From Virgisporangium ochraceum (GTDB taxonomy: Bacteria; Actinomycetota; Actinomycetes; Mycobacteriales; Micromonosporaceae): a DNA stretch of 64,000 nucleotides. Below the pieces are notes generated by a model, which saw only the letters and a list, made by a program, of their open reading frames with translations, ran no database searches and was not told the DNA's origin. Both the position numbers and the translations under genes were made by a program. Shown one piece after another: positions 27,265 to 35,026 of this stretch. The first letter of the stretch is position 1. Every line of letters begins with the position of its first letter. The stretch lies in the NCBI RefSeq assembly GCF_016863655.1, contig NZ_BOPH01000018.1, positions 124,001-188,000 on the forward strand, in the 5' to 3' direction.

Positions 27265-28484
27265 CGGCCCGGGTCGCGATCGTCACGCACGGGTTCCAGA
27301 CCGGTGGCGGTGTGCCGACGGTGGTGCGGTGGTTGCGCTCCGCGCTCCTCGCCACCGGACGGTACACAGTGGACGTTCACGACCTGGCGACCTCGAGCCG
27401 CGACCCGCACAGCCGCCGGCTCGCGGAACCGGGTACCTGGTTCCGGCGCGACATGTGCATCGCGCAGAATGACCCGTCCACATTCCACTGGGGCGCGAAC
27501 GCGGTGGAGGTGGAGTTCATGCGCTACCGCCCCCGTGCCCGGCTCACCGAGGCCCTGCGCGGGTACGACCTCATCCAGGTCGTATGCGGAACCGCAGCCT
27601 GGGCAAGCGCGGTGGGCCGGACGGGCCGCCCGGTCGTGGTGCAGGTCGCCACGCGGGCTGCCTGGGAGCGGGCCGCTCAACTCACGGCGGTCGGTCGGCC
27701 GCTACGAACCTGGAGGCAGGCAATGACGGCGATCACGACCCGGCTGGAGAAGTCGGCGACGAAGAAGGCAGACGCGGTGCTCGTCGAGAACGACGCGATG
27801 GTCGCCGCGGTCACGCAGACCGGCCAGCGCACCGTCATCAAGGCGCCGCCGGGCGTCGACACCGCGCGGTTCCTGCCGGCGTTCGACGGCTGGCGCCGCG
27901 ACGGCCACCTGCTGTCGGTGTGCCGGCTGGGCGACCCGCGCAAGGGGCTGGACCGGTTGATCAAGGCGTACGCCGCGCTCTGCAAGGAGCCGGACCCGGT
28001 GCCGCGGCTCGTGCTCGCCGGCAAGGGGCAGCTGCTGCCCGTCAACCGCGAGCTCATCGAGGACCTGAAGCTGACCCAGCGGATCGAGGTGCGTACCGAC
28101 GTCCCCGAGAAGGACCTCGTGGAGCTGTACCAGACCGCGTCGGTGTTCGTGCAGACGTCGCACGAGGAGGGCCTCGGCCTGTCGGTGCTGGAGGCGATGG
28201 CCTGCGGGCTGCCGGTGGTCGCCACCGACACCGCCGGCTCGCGCGAGACCGTGGTCGACGGGGTCACCGGATGGCGGGTGTCCCAGGGCTCCGACGAGGA
28301 CGTCGCCGCCGAGGTCGCCAAGCGGATCCGGCAGCTGCTCGTCGACGGCGAGGCGGTCAGCCGGCAGGCCCGCCGCCGCTGCCTCGACCGGTTCTCCTCC
28401 GACGCCACGCTCGACCTCTACCTCGGTGTCTACGAGAAGCTGCTGAACACCGGCTACCCGAGCCTGAAGGCGGGGGACGAGTGA
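27261..28484 (+). CDS. GT4-type glycosyltransferase
   Basis: A 407-residue GT-B transferase. It opens ARVAIVTHGFQTGGGVPTVV, the Gly-rich acceptor loop, and the donor-side domain contains LSVCRLGDPRKGLDRLIKAY, VLAGKGQLLPVNRELIEDL and the EX7E motif region HEEGLGLSVLEAMACGLPVV. The donor sugar is not predictable. It is coupled to both neighbours by ATGA and GTGA overlaps within the polysaccharide operon. Confidence 0.88.
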   Translation: MTARVAIVTHGFQTGGGVPTVVRWLRSALLATGRYTVDVHDLATSSRDPHSRRLAEPGTWFRRDMCIAQNDPSTFHWGANAVEVEFMRYRPRARLTEALRGYDLIQVVCGTAAWASAVGRTGRPVVVQVATRAAWERAAQLTAVGRPLRTWRQAMTAITTRLEKSATKKADAVLVENDAMVAAVTQTGQRTVIKAPPGVDTARFLPAFDGWRRDGHLLSVCRLGDPRKGLDRLIKAYAALCKEPDPVPRLVLAGKGQLLPVNRELIEDLKLTQRIEVRTDVPEKDLVELYQTASVFVQTSHEEGLGLSVLEAMACGLPVVATDTAGSRETVVDGVTGWRVSQGSDEDVAAEVAKRIRQLLVDGEAVSRQARRRCLDRFSSDATLDLYLGVYEKLLNTGYPSLKAGDE

Positions 28485-29482
28485 ACTGCCCGACCTGCGA
28501 GGAGCCCGGAACGCCGGTATCCGGCCGGTTCGACGGCTACCTGGAGGGCTACCGGGTCGCGATCGTCGAGTGTGGACGGTGCGGCCTGCGCTACGCCGAC
28601 CGGCTCGACGTGCCCGACCACCTCTACGAGTCCATCTACCGGCACGCGGCCGTGCTACCCGGCTACGACCGGTACGCCCGGTACGCCCGCGAGGTGACCC
28701 GTAGCGCCGATCCACTGGGGACACTCGCCGACGCCGAACTGCCGTACCGGTTCGCCGCCGACGCGGTACGGCTGCTGCCCCGCGACGCCGTCGTGGTCGA
28801 CCTCGGCTGCGGCGAGGGCTACCTGACCTACGCGTTGCGGCAGGCCGGCTACGCGTGCGTCGGCGTCGACCTGTCCCAGACGGTGGTGGCCCGCGCGCGC
28901 CGGCGGTTCGGCCGCGACGACTGGTTCGCGACCCCCGACGAGCTGACGCGCCACGGCGCCGACCTCGTGATCGCGCTCGAGCTCATCGAGCACGTGCCCG
29001 ATCCGGTCGGCTTCCTGCACGGCACCACGAAGCTGCTCCGCGACGGCGGATCGATCGTGGTCACCACCCCGAACCGCGACGCCAGCCCGACCGACGCGAT
29101 CTGGGACACCGACCTGCCACCGGTGCACCTGCACTGGTTCGGGGCGCGGGCGATCACCGAGGTCGGCCGCCGGGCCGGCTGCGACGTGACGCTGCTCGAC
29201 CCGTCCCACCGCCCTTCCCCCGCGCCGGTGAGCCGCACCGGCACCTGGGAACCGCTGCTGACCGCCGACGGCAGCCCGTCGCGGGCCGTGCGACGCGTCC
29301 GCGGCCTCCGCTGGCGGCTGCGCAACCGTGCCGGTCGGGCACTGGCCGGCCCGTCGCCGTTCCGCGCGCTGCCCGCCCGCACGGCGGCGCCGGCGTCGAC
29401 GCTCGGCGTGGCGTTCCGGCCCCAGCGGCTCGCGGCCGGCGCCCGTCATGCCGCACCGGACGCCGAACGCGTACCCGGCTGA
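28481..29482 (+). CDS. SAM-dependent methyltransferase with N-terminal zinc-ribbon-like motif
   Basis: A 333-residue protein. The N-terminus has two Cys pairs (NCPTCEEPG and ECGRCGLRYAD), which probably bind zinc, as in several sugar C- or O-methyltransferases. The methyltransferase core follows with VVDLGCGEGYLTYALRQAGY, CVGVDLSQTVVARA and LELIEHVPDPVGFL. The last 110 residues are Arg/Pro/Ala-rich. It likely modifies a sugar nucleotide or lipid-linked glycan. The GTG start overlaps the previous stop; the flippase follows after three bases. Confidence 0.85.
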   Translation: MNCPTCEEPGTPVSGRFDGYLEGYRVAIVECGRCGLRYADRLDVPDHLYESIYRHAAVLPGYDRYARYAREVTRSADPLGTLADAELPYRFAADAVRLLPRDAVVVDLGCGEGYLTYALRQAGYACVGVDLSQTVVARARRRFGRDDWFATPDELTRHGADLVIALELIEHVPDPVGFLHGTTKLLRDGGSIVVTTPNRDASPTDAIWDTDLPPVHLHWFGARAITEVGRRAGCDVTLLDPSHRPSPAPVSRTGTWEPLLTADGSPSRAVRRVRGLRWRLRNRAGRALAGPSPFRALPARTAAPASTLGVAFRPQRLAAGARHAAPDAERVPG

Positions 29483-29485
29483 CAC

Positions 29486-30709
29486 ATGCCCAACCTGCGC
29501 GGCCTCGCGGGCGGTCGGTTGCCGACGCTCGCGGCGAACGGGACGCTGCTCGTCAGCGGGATGCTGTCGAGTGTCTGCGTGTCGCGCGCGCTCGCGCCGG
29601 CCGGACGCGGCGAGTACGTCACCTGGCAGGCGTGGGGCGCGGGGGTCGCGATCCTCGCGATCGGCGGGTTGCCGCAGGCGCTCGTGCTCAACCGCCGGCG
29701 CCGTCCGCCGCCGATCGGGCCCGCGCTCACGTCGACGCTCGTGGCGGCGCTCGTGGTGGTCGTCGTGTTGACCGTTCTGCTGCGGCCGCCGCCGCTGCTG
29801 GTGCTGGCGACCGTTCTCGTGGTCGTGGCCAACCAGGCCGGCGCGATCGGTCCGGCGCTCGCCCAGTGGGCTGGCCGCATGGGCACGCGGTTCAACCTGG
29901 CCCGGCTGGCGCCTCAGCTGGCCGCGCTCGTGGCGATCGCCGCGCTGCTCGTCGCGGGCGACCGGGTCGCCGCGCACTGGCTGGTCGCCGTCGCCGGCTG
30001 CCAGGCCGCCGTCGCGGTCGCCTGGGCGGCGGTCGCGCTGCGCCGGGCGTCCGCGGCACATCGCGCGGGAAAGAGCGGAAGGCACGACGGGACCCGGCTG
30101 CGCACGCAGACGTGGGACCTCTTCCCGGCGAACTTCGCGACCCAGGTGCAGTACCGCTTCGACCTGATCGCGGTGGCGGCCCTGTTCCCGCACACGACCG
30201 TCGCGTTCTACGCGGTCGGGGTCGCGGCACAGGCGGCGGTGCTGGCGATGGGCCAGGCGAGCGGCATGTACCGGTTCGCGAACCGGTCGGGCGCATCGCA
30301 GGGGCTGCGGCACGAGCTGCGGCACGCGGTGACGTTCGCGGGCCTGGCCGCCGTTCCGCTGGCCGCCTCCAGCGTGCTGTGGGTGCCGGCGGCGTACGGG
30401 TCGGCGTTCGCGCCGGCGGGGCTCGTCGTCACCGTGCTGTGCGTCGCGGGGGTCGCGCAGTCGGTGGACTACCTGCTGGTCCACGAGGTGCTGCGGCGGC
30501 GGGGCGCGGGGGCGTTGCTGCGCGGGCGCATTCCCGGCCTCGTGACGGTCGTGGCCGGCTTCCTGCTCGCGCGGTGGCTCGCGCTGCCCGTCGCGGTACT
30601 GGGGTTGGCGCCGCTGGCGGGCTACGCCGTGGCGTCGGTGGCGTTCCTCCGCGCGTTGGGCCACCGGGTTCCGGGGGTCCGCGCGCCCGAACCGGTGGGG
30701 GTCGAATGA
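29486..30709 (+). CDS. Polysaccharide flippase-like (Wzx/MATE-type) membrane protein
   Basis: A 407-residue membrane protein with roughly 11-12 hydrophobic segments and a polar central loop (residues about 190-215). The early SRALAPAGRGEYVTWQAWGA stretch, with conserved GRG before the second helix, is the pattern of polysaccharide-biosynthesis flippases. It probably moves lipid-linked repeat units across the membrane. No polymerase-type protein with a large periplasmic loop lies beside it. Confidence 0.8.
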   Translation: MPNLRGLAGGRLPTLAANGTLLVSGMLSSVCVSRALAPAGRGEYVTWQAWGAGVAILAIGGLPQALVLNRRRRPPPIGPALTSTLVAALVVVVVLTVLLRPPPLLVLATVLVVVANQAGAIGPALAQWAGRMGTRFNLARLAPQLAALVAIAALLVAGDRVAAHWLVAVAGCQAAVAVAWAAVALRRASAAHRAGKSGRHDGTRLRTQTWDLFPANFATQVQYRFDLIAVAALFPHTTVAFYAVGVAAQAAVLAMGQASGMYRFANRSGASQGLRHELRHAVTFAGLAAVPLAASSVLWVPAAYGSAFAPAGLVVTVLCVAGVAQSVDYLLVHEVLRRRGAGALLRGRIPGLVTVVAGFLLARWLALPVAVLGLAPLAGYAVASVAFLRALGHRVPGVRAPEPVGVE

Positions 30710-31584
30710 GCGGGGTCACGGCGGTCGTCGTCCACTATGGACCGGTCGAGCCGACGGTGCGGCTGGTCCGGCGCATCGACGGGTATCCCGACGAGGTGGT
30801 GGTGGTCGCGAACGACGGCACCCCCCGGCCGGCCGAACTGCCGTCCACTGTGGACTGGATCGTCGCCGAGCGGAACCTCGGCTACGGTGCCGCGTTCACC
30901 GCCGCGGTGCGCGGCCGCACCGCCGACGCCTACCTCCTGCTCAACAACGACGTCGTGCTGCCGTATCCCGCGTACCGGCGGTGTCTCGAGGTGCTGCTGT
31001 CCACATCGGACACCGGGATCGTCGCGCCGGTGCTGCGTTACGCCGACGGCACGTTGCAGTCCGGCGCGGCCCGGCTGTCGCGCTGGCGACGGGCGCCGCA
31101 GGTGCTCATCGAGCCGGGACCGGAACCGGTCGAGTGCGAATGGGTCACCGGCGCGGTGATGTTCATCCGGCGCGAGGTGGCCGAGACCGTCGGGATGGAC
31201 GGCTCGTTCTTCCTCGGCGGCGAGGACGCCGACCTGTGCGTACGGGCCCGCAGGCAGGGCTGGCGGGTGGTGTGCTGCGGTGACGCGCCGGCGGTGCACC
31301 ACCGCTCGCAGGTCATCACCGGTCCACGGTGGACGTACTACTCCATCCGCAACCGGGTCTGGCTGGCCCGGGCGAACTTCGGACCGGTGTCGGCGGCCAT
31401 GTCGTGGCTCGGCGGGCTGCTCGCCCTGCCGCGGCTGGCACTGGGCGACGCGGTGCTCCGCCGGGACTTCACCGTGTCGCGGCTGGGCCTGCTGGCGCTG
31501 GCGCACGCGTGGATGCGCAAGCCCTCGCGGGCCGACGGCCCGCTGCCGGCGGAGCCGTTGGCGGGCCGGGTCATCCGCTGGTAG
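30706..31584 (+). CDS. GT2-family glycosyltransferase (rhamnosyltransferase-like)
   Basis: A 292-residue GT-A transferase. VTAVVVHYGPVEPTVRLV opens the fold, NLGYGAAFTAAVRG and AYLLLNNDVVLPYPAY provide the metal-binding acidic motif, and EWVTGAVMFIRREVAE with FFLGGEDADLCVRARRQGW is the acceptor/ED-type motif of the GT2 rhamnosyl/fucosyl group. A hydrophobic C-terminal part may associate with the membrane. Last gene of the operon; it ends ten bases from the convergent pglD. Confidence 0.88.
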   Translation: MSGVTAVVVHYGPVEPTVRLVRRIDGYPDEVVVVANDGTPRPAELPSTVDWIVAERNLGYGAAFTAAVRGRTADAYLLLNNDVVLPYPAYRRCLEVLLSTSDTGIVAPVLRYADGTLQSGAARLSRWRRAPQVLIEPGPEPVECEWVTGAVMFIRREVAETVGMDGSFFLGGEDADLCVRARRQGWRVVCCGDAPAVHHRSQVITGPRWTYYSIRNRVWLARANFGPVSAAMSWLGGLLALPRLALGDAVLRRDFTVSRLGLLALAHAWMRKPSRADGPLPAEPLAGRVIRW

Positions 31585-31594
31585 TCCCGCGGCC

Positions 31595-32239
31595 CTATCT
31601 GGCCGGAACGCCCTTGACCGTGAGGTCGGCCGCGACATCGCGCACGGCGCAGGCCCCGGCACCGACGATGGCGCCCGAACCGATGGACAGCTCCTGCAGC
31701 ACCGTGGAGTTCGCCCCGATCATCGTGCGCTCGCCGATGGTGACCGAACCCGAGACGGCGGCCTGCGGGTGCACCGACACGTAGTCGCCGAGCACGCAGT
31801 CGTGGCCGATGGTGCAGTTCTGGTTGAGGTGCACGTGTTTCCCCAGCCGCACGTTCGTGGTGATCCGGGCGCCCGCGAAAATCACCACACCTGCCTCGAT
31901 GTCGATGTCTTCGCCCAGCGTGGCCTCGGGGTGGATCAGCGTGGCCGGCCGGAGGTTGTGCATCTCGACCGTCCGGTCGACCGTCGCGCGCACCTGGGGG
32001 TTGCCGATGCCCAGCACGTAGTGGGTGCCTTTCTCCACAGAGGACAGCCAGGCCGTCGTGCCGAGGTAGGTGCTGCCGAGCCGGCCGACCCGGGCCATGT
32101 CCTGCGCCCGCGGGTAGTCGTCGACGAACCCGAGGACCTTCCACTGCTCGCCACCGGGTCCGTTGTTGATGGCCTCGACGATCGTGTAGATCTCCCGACC
32201 GTGGCCGGCACACCCGATGATCACCAGCGGTTCAGACAT
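31595..32239 (-). CDS. pglD: PglD/NeuD-type sugar O/N-acetyltransferase
   Basis: A 214-residue left-handed beta-helix acetyltransferase. The N-terminal Rossmann-like part has VIIGCAGHGREIYTIVEA, and the C-terminal half shows hexapeptide repeats (IDIEAGVVIFAGARITTNVR; HLNQNCTIGHDCVLGDYVSV), with the catalytic His likely in TIGHDC. PglD acetylates UDP-4-amino-sugar to UDP-N,N'-diacetylbacillosamine using acetyl-CoA. It is the last gene of a pglE-pglC-pglD operon and overlaps pglC by 8 bases. The assignment to PglD rests on that context; NeuD and related enzymes look alike. Confidence 0.87.
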   Translation of the reverse strand: MSEPLVIIGCAGHGREIYTIVEAINNGPGGEQWKVLGFVDDYPRAQDMARVGRLGSTYLGTTAWLSSVEKGTHYVLGIGNPQVRATVDRTVEMHNLRPATLIHPEATLGEDIDIEAGVVIFAGARITTNVRLGKHVHLNQNCTIGHDCVLGDYVSVHPQAAVSGSVTIGERTMIGANSTVLQELSIGSGAIVGAGACAVRDVAADLTVKGVPAR

Positions 32240-32849
32240 CCGCCACCACCCGAGTCCCCTTGAACTCGGCCGCCGTCGCCTCGCCGGCCGCCGAGATCCC
32301 GTCGCGACGAAGCACCACCCCGACGGTGGCGCAGATGATGCGCAGGTCCATTCCGAACGACATGTCCTCGACGTATTCGACGTCGAGGGCGAACTTCGCC
32401 TCCCACGACAGCGAGTTGCGGCCGCAGACCTGTGCCAGACCGGTGATTCCGGGCCGCACCTCGTGCCGCCGCGCCTGGTGCTCGGTGTAGCGCGGCAGGT
32501 ACGCCACTGGCAGTGGCCGGGGACCGACGATGCTCATCTCCCCGCGCAGCACGTTCCAGAGTGACGGTAACTCGTCCAGGCTCGTCGAGCGGAGGAACCG
32601 GCCGAACGGGGTGAGCCGGTCGGCGTCGGTGAAGATGCCCCGCAACGGGTCGGCCTCGCGCATGGAGCGGAACTTCAGCACGGTGAACGGCTGCCCGCCG
32701 AGCCCCGCCCGGCTCTGCCGGAACAGCACCGGCCGGCCCAACGCGAACGCCACCGCCACGGCGACCACGAGCATCAGGGGCGCCAGTGCCACGAGGGCCA
32801 GTGCCGCCAGCACGACGTCCGTCGCGCGCTTTGCCGTCGGCCACCTCAT
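32232..32849 (-). CDS. pglC: PglC-like initiating phosphoglycosyl transferase
   Basis: A 205-residue monotopic phosphoglycosyl transferase of minimal (PglC) size. One reentrant hydrophobic helix near residues 12-37 is followed by KFRSMREADPLRGIFTDADR, the catalytic Asp-Glu pair in STSLDELPSLWNVLRGEMSI and VGPRPL. It would move a phosphosugar, probably diacetylbacillosamine phosphate, from UDP onto undecaprenyl phosphate, starting the repeat unit. Its location between pglE and pglD supports that sugar. It is coupled to pglE by ATGA. Confidence 0.9.
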   Translation of the reverse strand: MRWPTAKRATDVVLAALALVALAPLMLVVAVAVAFALGRPVLFRQSRAGLGGQPFTVLKFRSMREADPLRGIFTDADRLTPFGRFLRSTSLDELPSLWNVLRGEMSIVGPRPLPVAYLPRYTEHQARRHEVRPGITGLAQVCGRNSLSWEAKFALDVEYVEDMSFGMDLRIICATVGVVLRRDGISAAGEATAAEFKGTRVVADV

Positions 32850-33955
32850 CGCGCGTCCAGAAAATTGTGGACGGCCGTGAGCACGCGATCGACCTCACCC
32901 GGACCGAGCGACGACCCGCTCGGCAGCGCGAGCCCGGTCTCGAACAGGCGCTGTGCCGCACCGGTGACGTACGACCGGGCCTTGGCGAAGACGGGCTGCA
33001 GGTGCATGGGCTTCCAGATCGGGCGGGTCTCGATGTCGTGGTTCCTCAGCACGCCGGCCAGATCGGCGGCGGTCCAGCCGGCCTCGGCCGGGTCGACGAC
33101 CACGGTGGTGAGCCAGCAGTTGGAGCCGAGGTCGTCGGCGCCGAGAAGGGTCACGCCTTTCACGCCGTCGAAGAGCTTCGCGTAGCGTTCGCGGACCGCG
33201 CGCCGGCGGCCGATCATCTCGTCGAGCCGTTTCAGCTGTGCGCGGCCGAGGGCGGCGAGCACGTTGCTGAGGCGGTAGTTGTAGCCGATGTCGGTGTGTT
33301 CGTAGTGGACGACCGGCTGGCGCGCCTGCGTGGACAGGTACCGGCACCGGTCCACGAGGTTCCTGGACTCCGAGAGCAGCGCGCCGCCGCCCGACGTCGT
33401 CATGATTTTGTTGCCGTTGAACGAGAACACGGCCGCCGAGCCGAAGGAGCCGGCCGGCCGGTCGCCGTAGGTGGCGCCGAGCGCTTCGGCCGCGTCCTCC
33501 AGAACCGGTACGCCGTACCGGTCGCAGACCGGCAGGATGGCGTCGTAGTCGGCGCAGCGGCCGAACAGGTCGACCGGCACGACCGCCGAGACGTCGTGGT
33601 CCTTCAGCGCCCTGCCGAGAAGGTCCGGGTCGAGGTTGCCGGTCGCCGGGTCGCAGTCGACGAACACGGGTTCGGCACCGGTGTACACGGCCGCGTTGGC
33701 GGTGGCCGCGAACGTCAACGTCGGCACGATCACCGCGGTGCCGGCGCCGGCACCGAGCGCGAGCAGCGCCAGGTGCAGCGCCGCGGTGCCCGACGACAGT
33801 GCCACCGCGTACGGAACGCCGGCGCGGTCCGCCAGCTCGCGCTCGAACGCGTCGAGGTCCGGACCGGCGGGCGCGACCCAGCCGGAGCGCAGCGCCTCGG
33901 CGACGTAGGCCTGCTCGAGCTCACCGATGTCCGGTGGGGACAGGTAGATCTTCAC
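32846..33955 (-). CDS. pglE: PglE-like UDP-4-keto-sugar aminotransferase (DegT/DnrJ/EryC1)
   Basis: A 369-residue PLP aminotransferase. It begins MKIYLSPPDIGELEQAYVAE, has AVALSSGTAALHLALLALG for cofactor phosphate binding, and the PLP lysine lies in FSFNGNKIMTTSGGGALLS. PglE aminates the 4-keto product of the PglF dehydratase. The order pglE-pglC-pglD on one transcript fits UDP-diacetylbacillosamine synthesis and loading. First gene of the operon; the divergent promoter gap of 134 bases is shared with the phosphatase gene. Confidence 0.9.
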   Translation of the reverse strand: MKIYLSPPDIGELEQAYVAEALRSGWVAPAGPDLDAFERELADRAGVPYAVALSSGTAALHLALLALGAGAGTAVIVPTLTFAATANAAVYTGAEPVFVDCDPATGNLDPDLLGRALKDHDVSAVVPVDLFGRCADYDAILPVCDRYGVPVLEDAAEALGATYGDRPAGSFGSAAVFSFNGNKIMTTSGGGALLSESRNLVDRCRYLSTQARQPVVHYEHTDIGYNYRLSNVLAALGRAQLKRLDEMIGRRRAVRERYAKLFDGVKGVTLLGADDLGSNCWLTTVVVDPAEAGWTAADLAGVLRNHDIETRPIWKPMHLQPVFAKARSYVTGAAQRLFETGLALPSGSSLGPGEVDRVLTAVHNFLDAR

Positions 33956-34089
33956 GCGCCGTGCCTCCTTTACACCTACGGGGACATCGTCTGTCGCAGT
34001 GGCGCGTTGGACTCACAAATAGGGCAAAATGCCCCCACGTGACTACTTCTCGCGGATTCGGCTGACAAATGGCAGGAGGGGCTCAAACG

Positions 34090-34752
34090 GTGCCGCACGA
34101 CCGCTTCGAGGTGCTGTTCGTGTGCCACGCCAACCAGTGCCGGTCGGCCATGGCGGAGCGGTTGGCCAATCGGACGTTCGCCGACCGGATCGGCGTGCGC
34201 GGGTCCCGGCTCAGCGTTTCCAGTGCCGGCACGCACGCGCGCGCCGGGGTCCCGATGCACGAGACCGCCGCCGCGGTGGTGCGCGAGCGGCGCGCCTACG
34301 CCGACCGCTTCAGCAGCCGGTTGCTGACCCCGCCCATCCTGTCGTCGCCCGACCTGGTTCTCACCGCGACGCGCGCGCAGCGCACCGCGTGCCTGACCCT
34401 GGTGCCGGGGGTGGCGCGGCGCACGTTCACGCTGCGCCAGTTCGCCCGTCTCGCCACGACGGTGGGGACGCTGAGCACGTGGTCGCCGCGGCGCAGCGCC
34501 CTGTTCTCGACCGGGGTGCTGTCGACCGTGCACGCCGACTCGCCGGCCCGGCGGCTGCAGGCCCTGCTCGACGAGATCGCCTCGGTGCGCAACCGCCTGC
34601 CGGCCGTCAAGCCCGACGAGGACGACCTCGCCGACCCGGTACGCGAACCGATCGAGGCGTTCCGCACCTGCGCCGACGAGATCCAGCGCACGCTCGACGC
34701 CCTCGTGGACGTGATCGCCACCCCGACCGCCGACCTGGCGCCGACAGGCTGA
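34090..34752 (+). CDS. Low-molecular-weight protein-tyrosine phosphatase-like (Wzb type)
   Basis: A 220-residue protein with the LMW-PTP P-loop C-x5-R at Cys12-Arg18 (FVCHANQCRSAMAERL) and a C-terminal acid region LADPVREPIEAFRT that should hold the general-acid Asp. It is longer than a typical 150-residue Wzb because of a 30-40 residue insertion (about 115-160). It likely dephosphorylates the BY-kinase encoded convergently just downstream and so controls polymer length or export. The GTG at 34090 is chosen because GGAGG lies 10-15 bases before it; an ATG at 34069 is possible. Confidence 0.85.
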   Translation: MPHDRFEVLFVCHANQCRSAMAERLANRTFADRIGVRGSRLSVSSAGTHARAGVPMHETAAAVVRERRAYADRFSSRLLTPPILSSPDLVLTATRAQRTACLTLVPGVARRTFTLRQFARLATTVGTLSTWSPRRSALFSTGVLSTVHADSPARRLQALLDEIASVRNRLPAVKPDEDDLADPVREPIEAFRTCADEIQRTLDALVDVIATPTADLAPTG

Positions 34753-34778
34753 CCCCGGCGGCTCCCTCCCCTTGTATC

Positions 34779-34837
34779 GACGACGCTCTATCCAGTGCAC
34801 GTTTCTGCCGGAGGGCCGCACTGGATAGAGCGTCGTC
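34779..34837. repeat. Long inverted repeat, family C
   Basis: Perfect 20-base arms, GACGACGCTCTATCCAGTGC (34779-34798) and its complement at 34818-34837, with a 19-base spacer. It lies 27 bases after the phosphatase stop in the 274-base gap before the convergent BY-kinase gene, next to a family A copy. It is probably a strong terminator or a member of another dispersed palindrome family. Confidence 0.8.
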
Positions 34838-34910
34838 CATGTGGCCGGCCGGGCGAGGCGCGCCCTGGGCTCTGGCCCGCCCCCGGGGCCTCCGGCGCGT
34901 TCGTTCCCCC

Positions 34911-34986
34911 GCCGATCTTGCAGTTGTGGCCCCACCTAAAACGCGACATGTCGGCACATTGGTGCGGCCACAAGTGCAAGATCGGC
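34911..34986. repeat. Long inverted repeat, family A copy 2
   Basis: Arms of 21 bases (34911-34931 and 34966-34986) with a single mismatch and a 34-base spacer. The arm core is the same as in copies 1 and 3. In the spacer, CACC (34933-34936) can pair with GGTG (34961-34964), different bases from copy 1 but the same position, which suggests that the folded shape is kept. Confidence 0.85.
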
Positions 34987-35026
34987 GCGGCCGCCGGGCG
35001 CGGAAGGACCGCGGCTGGGGTGCCCG

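Noticed and set aside
20962..33955. Campylobacter-type N-glycosylation system
   Set aside because: PglC, PglD, PglE and PglF homologues occur, but no PglB oligosaccharyltransferase (WWDYG motif) or PglK-type ABC flippase is present; a Wzx-type flippase and Wzz/BY-kinase indicate a polysaccharide.
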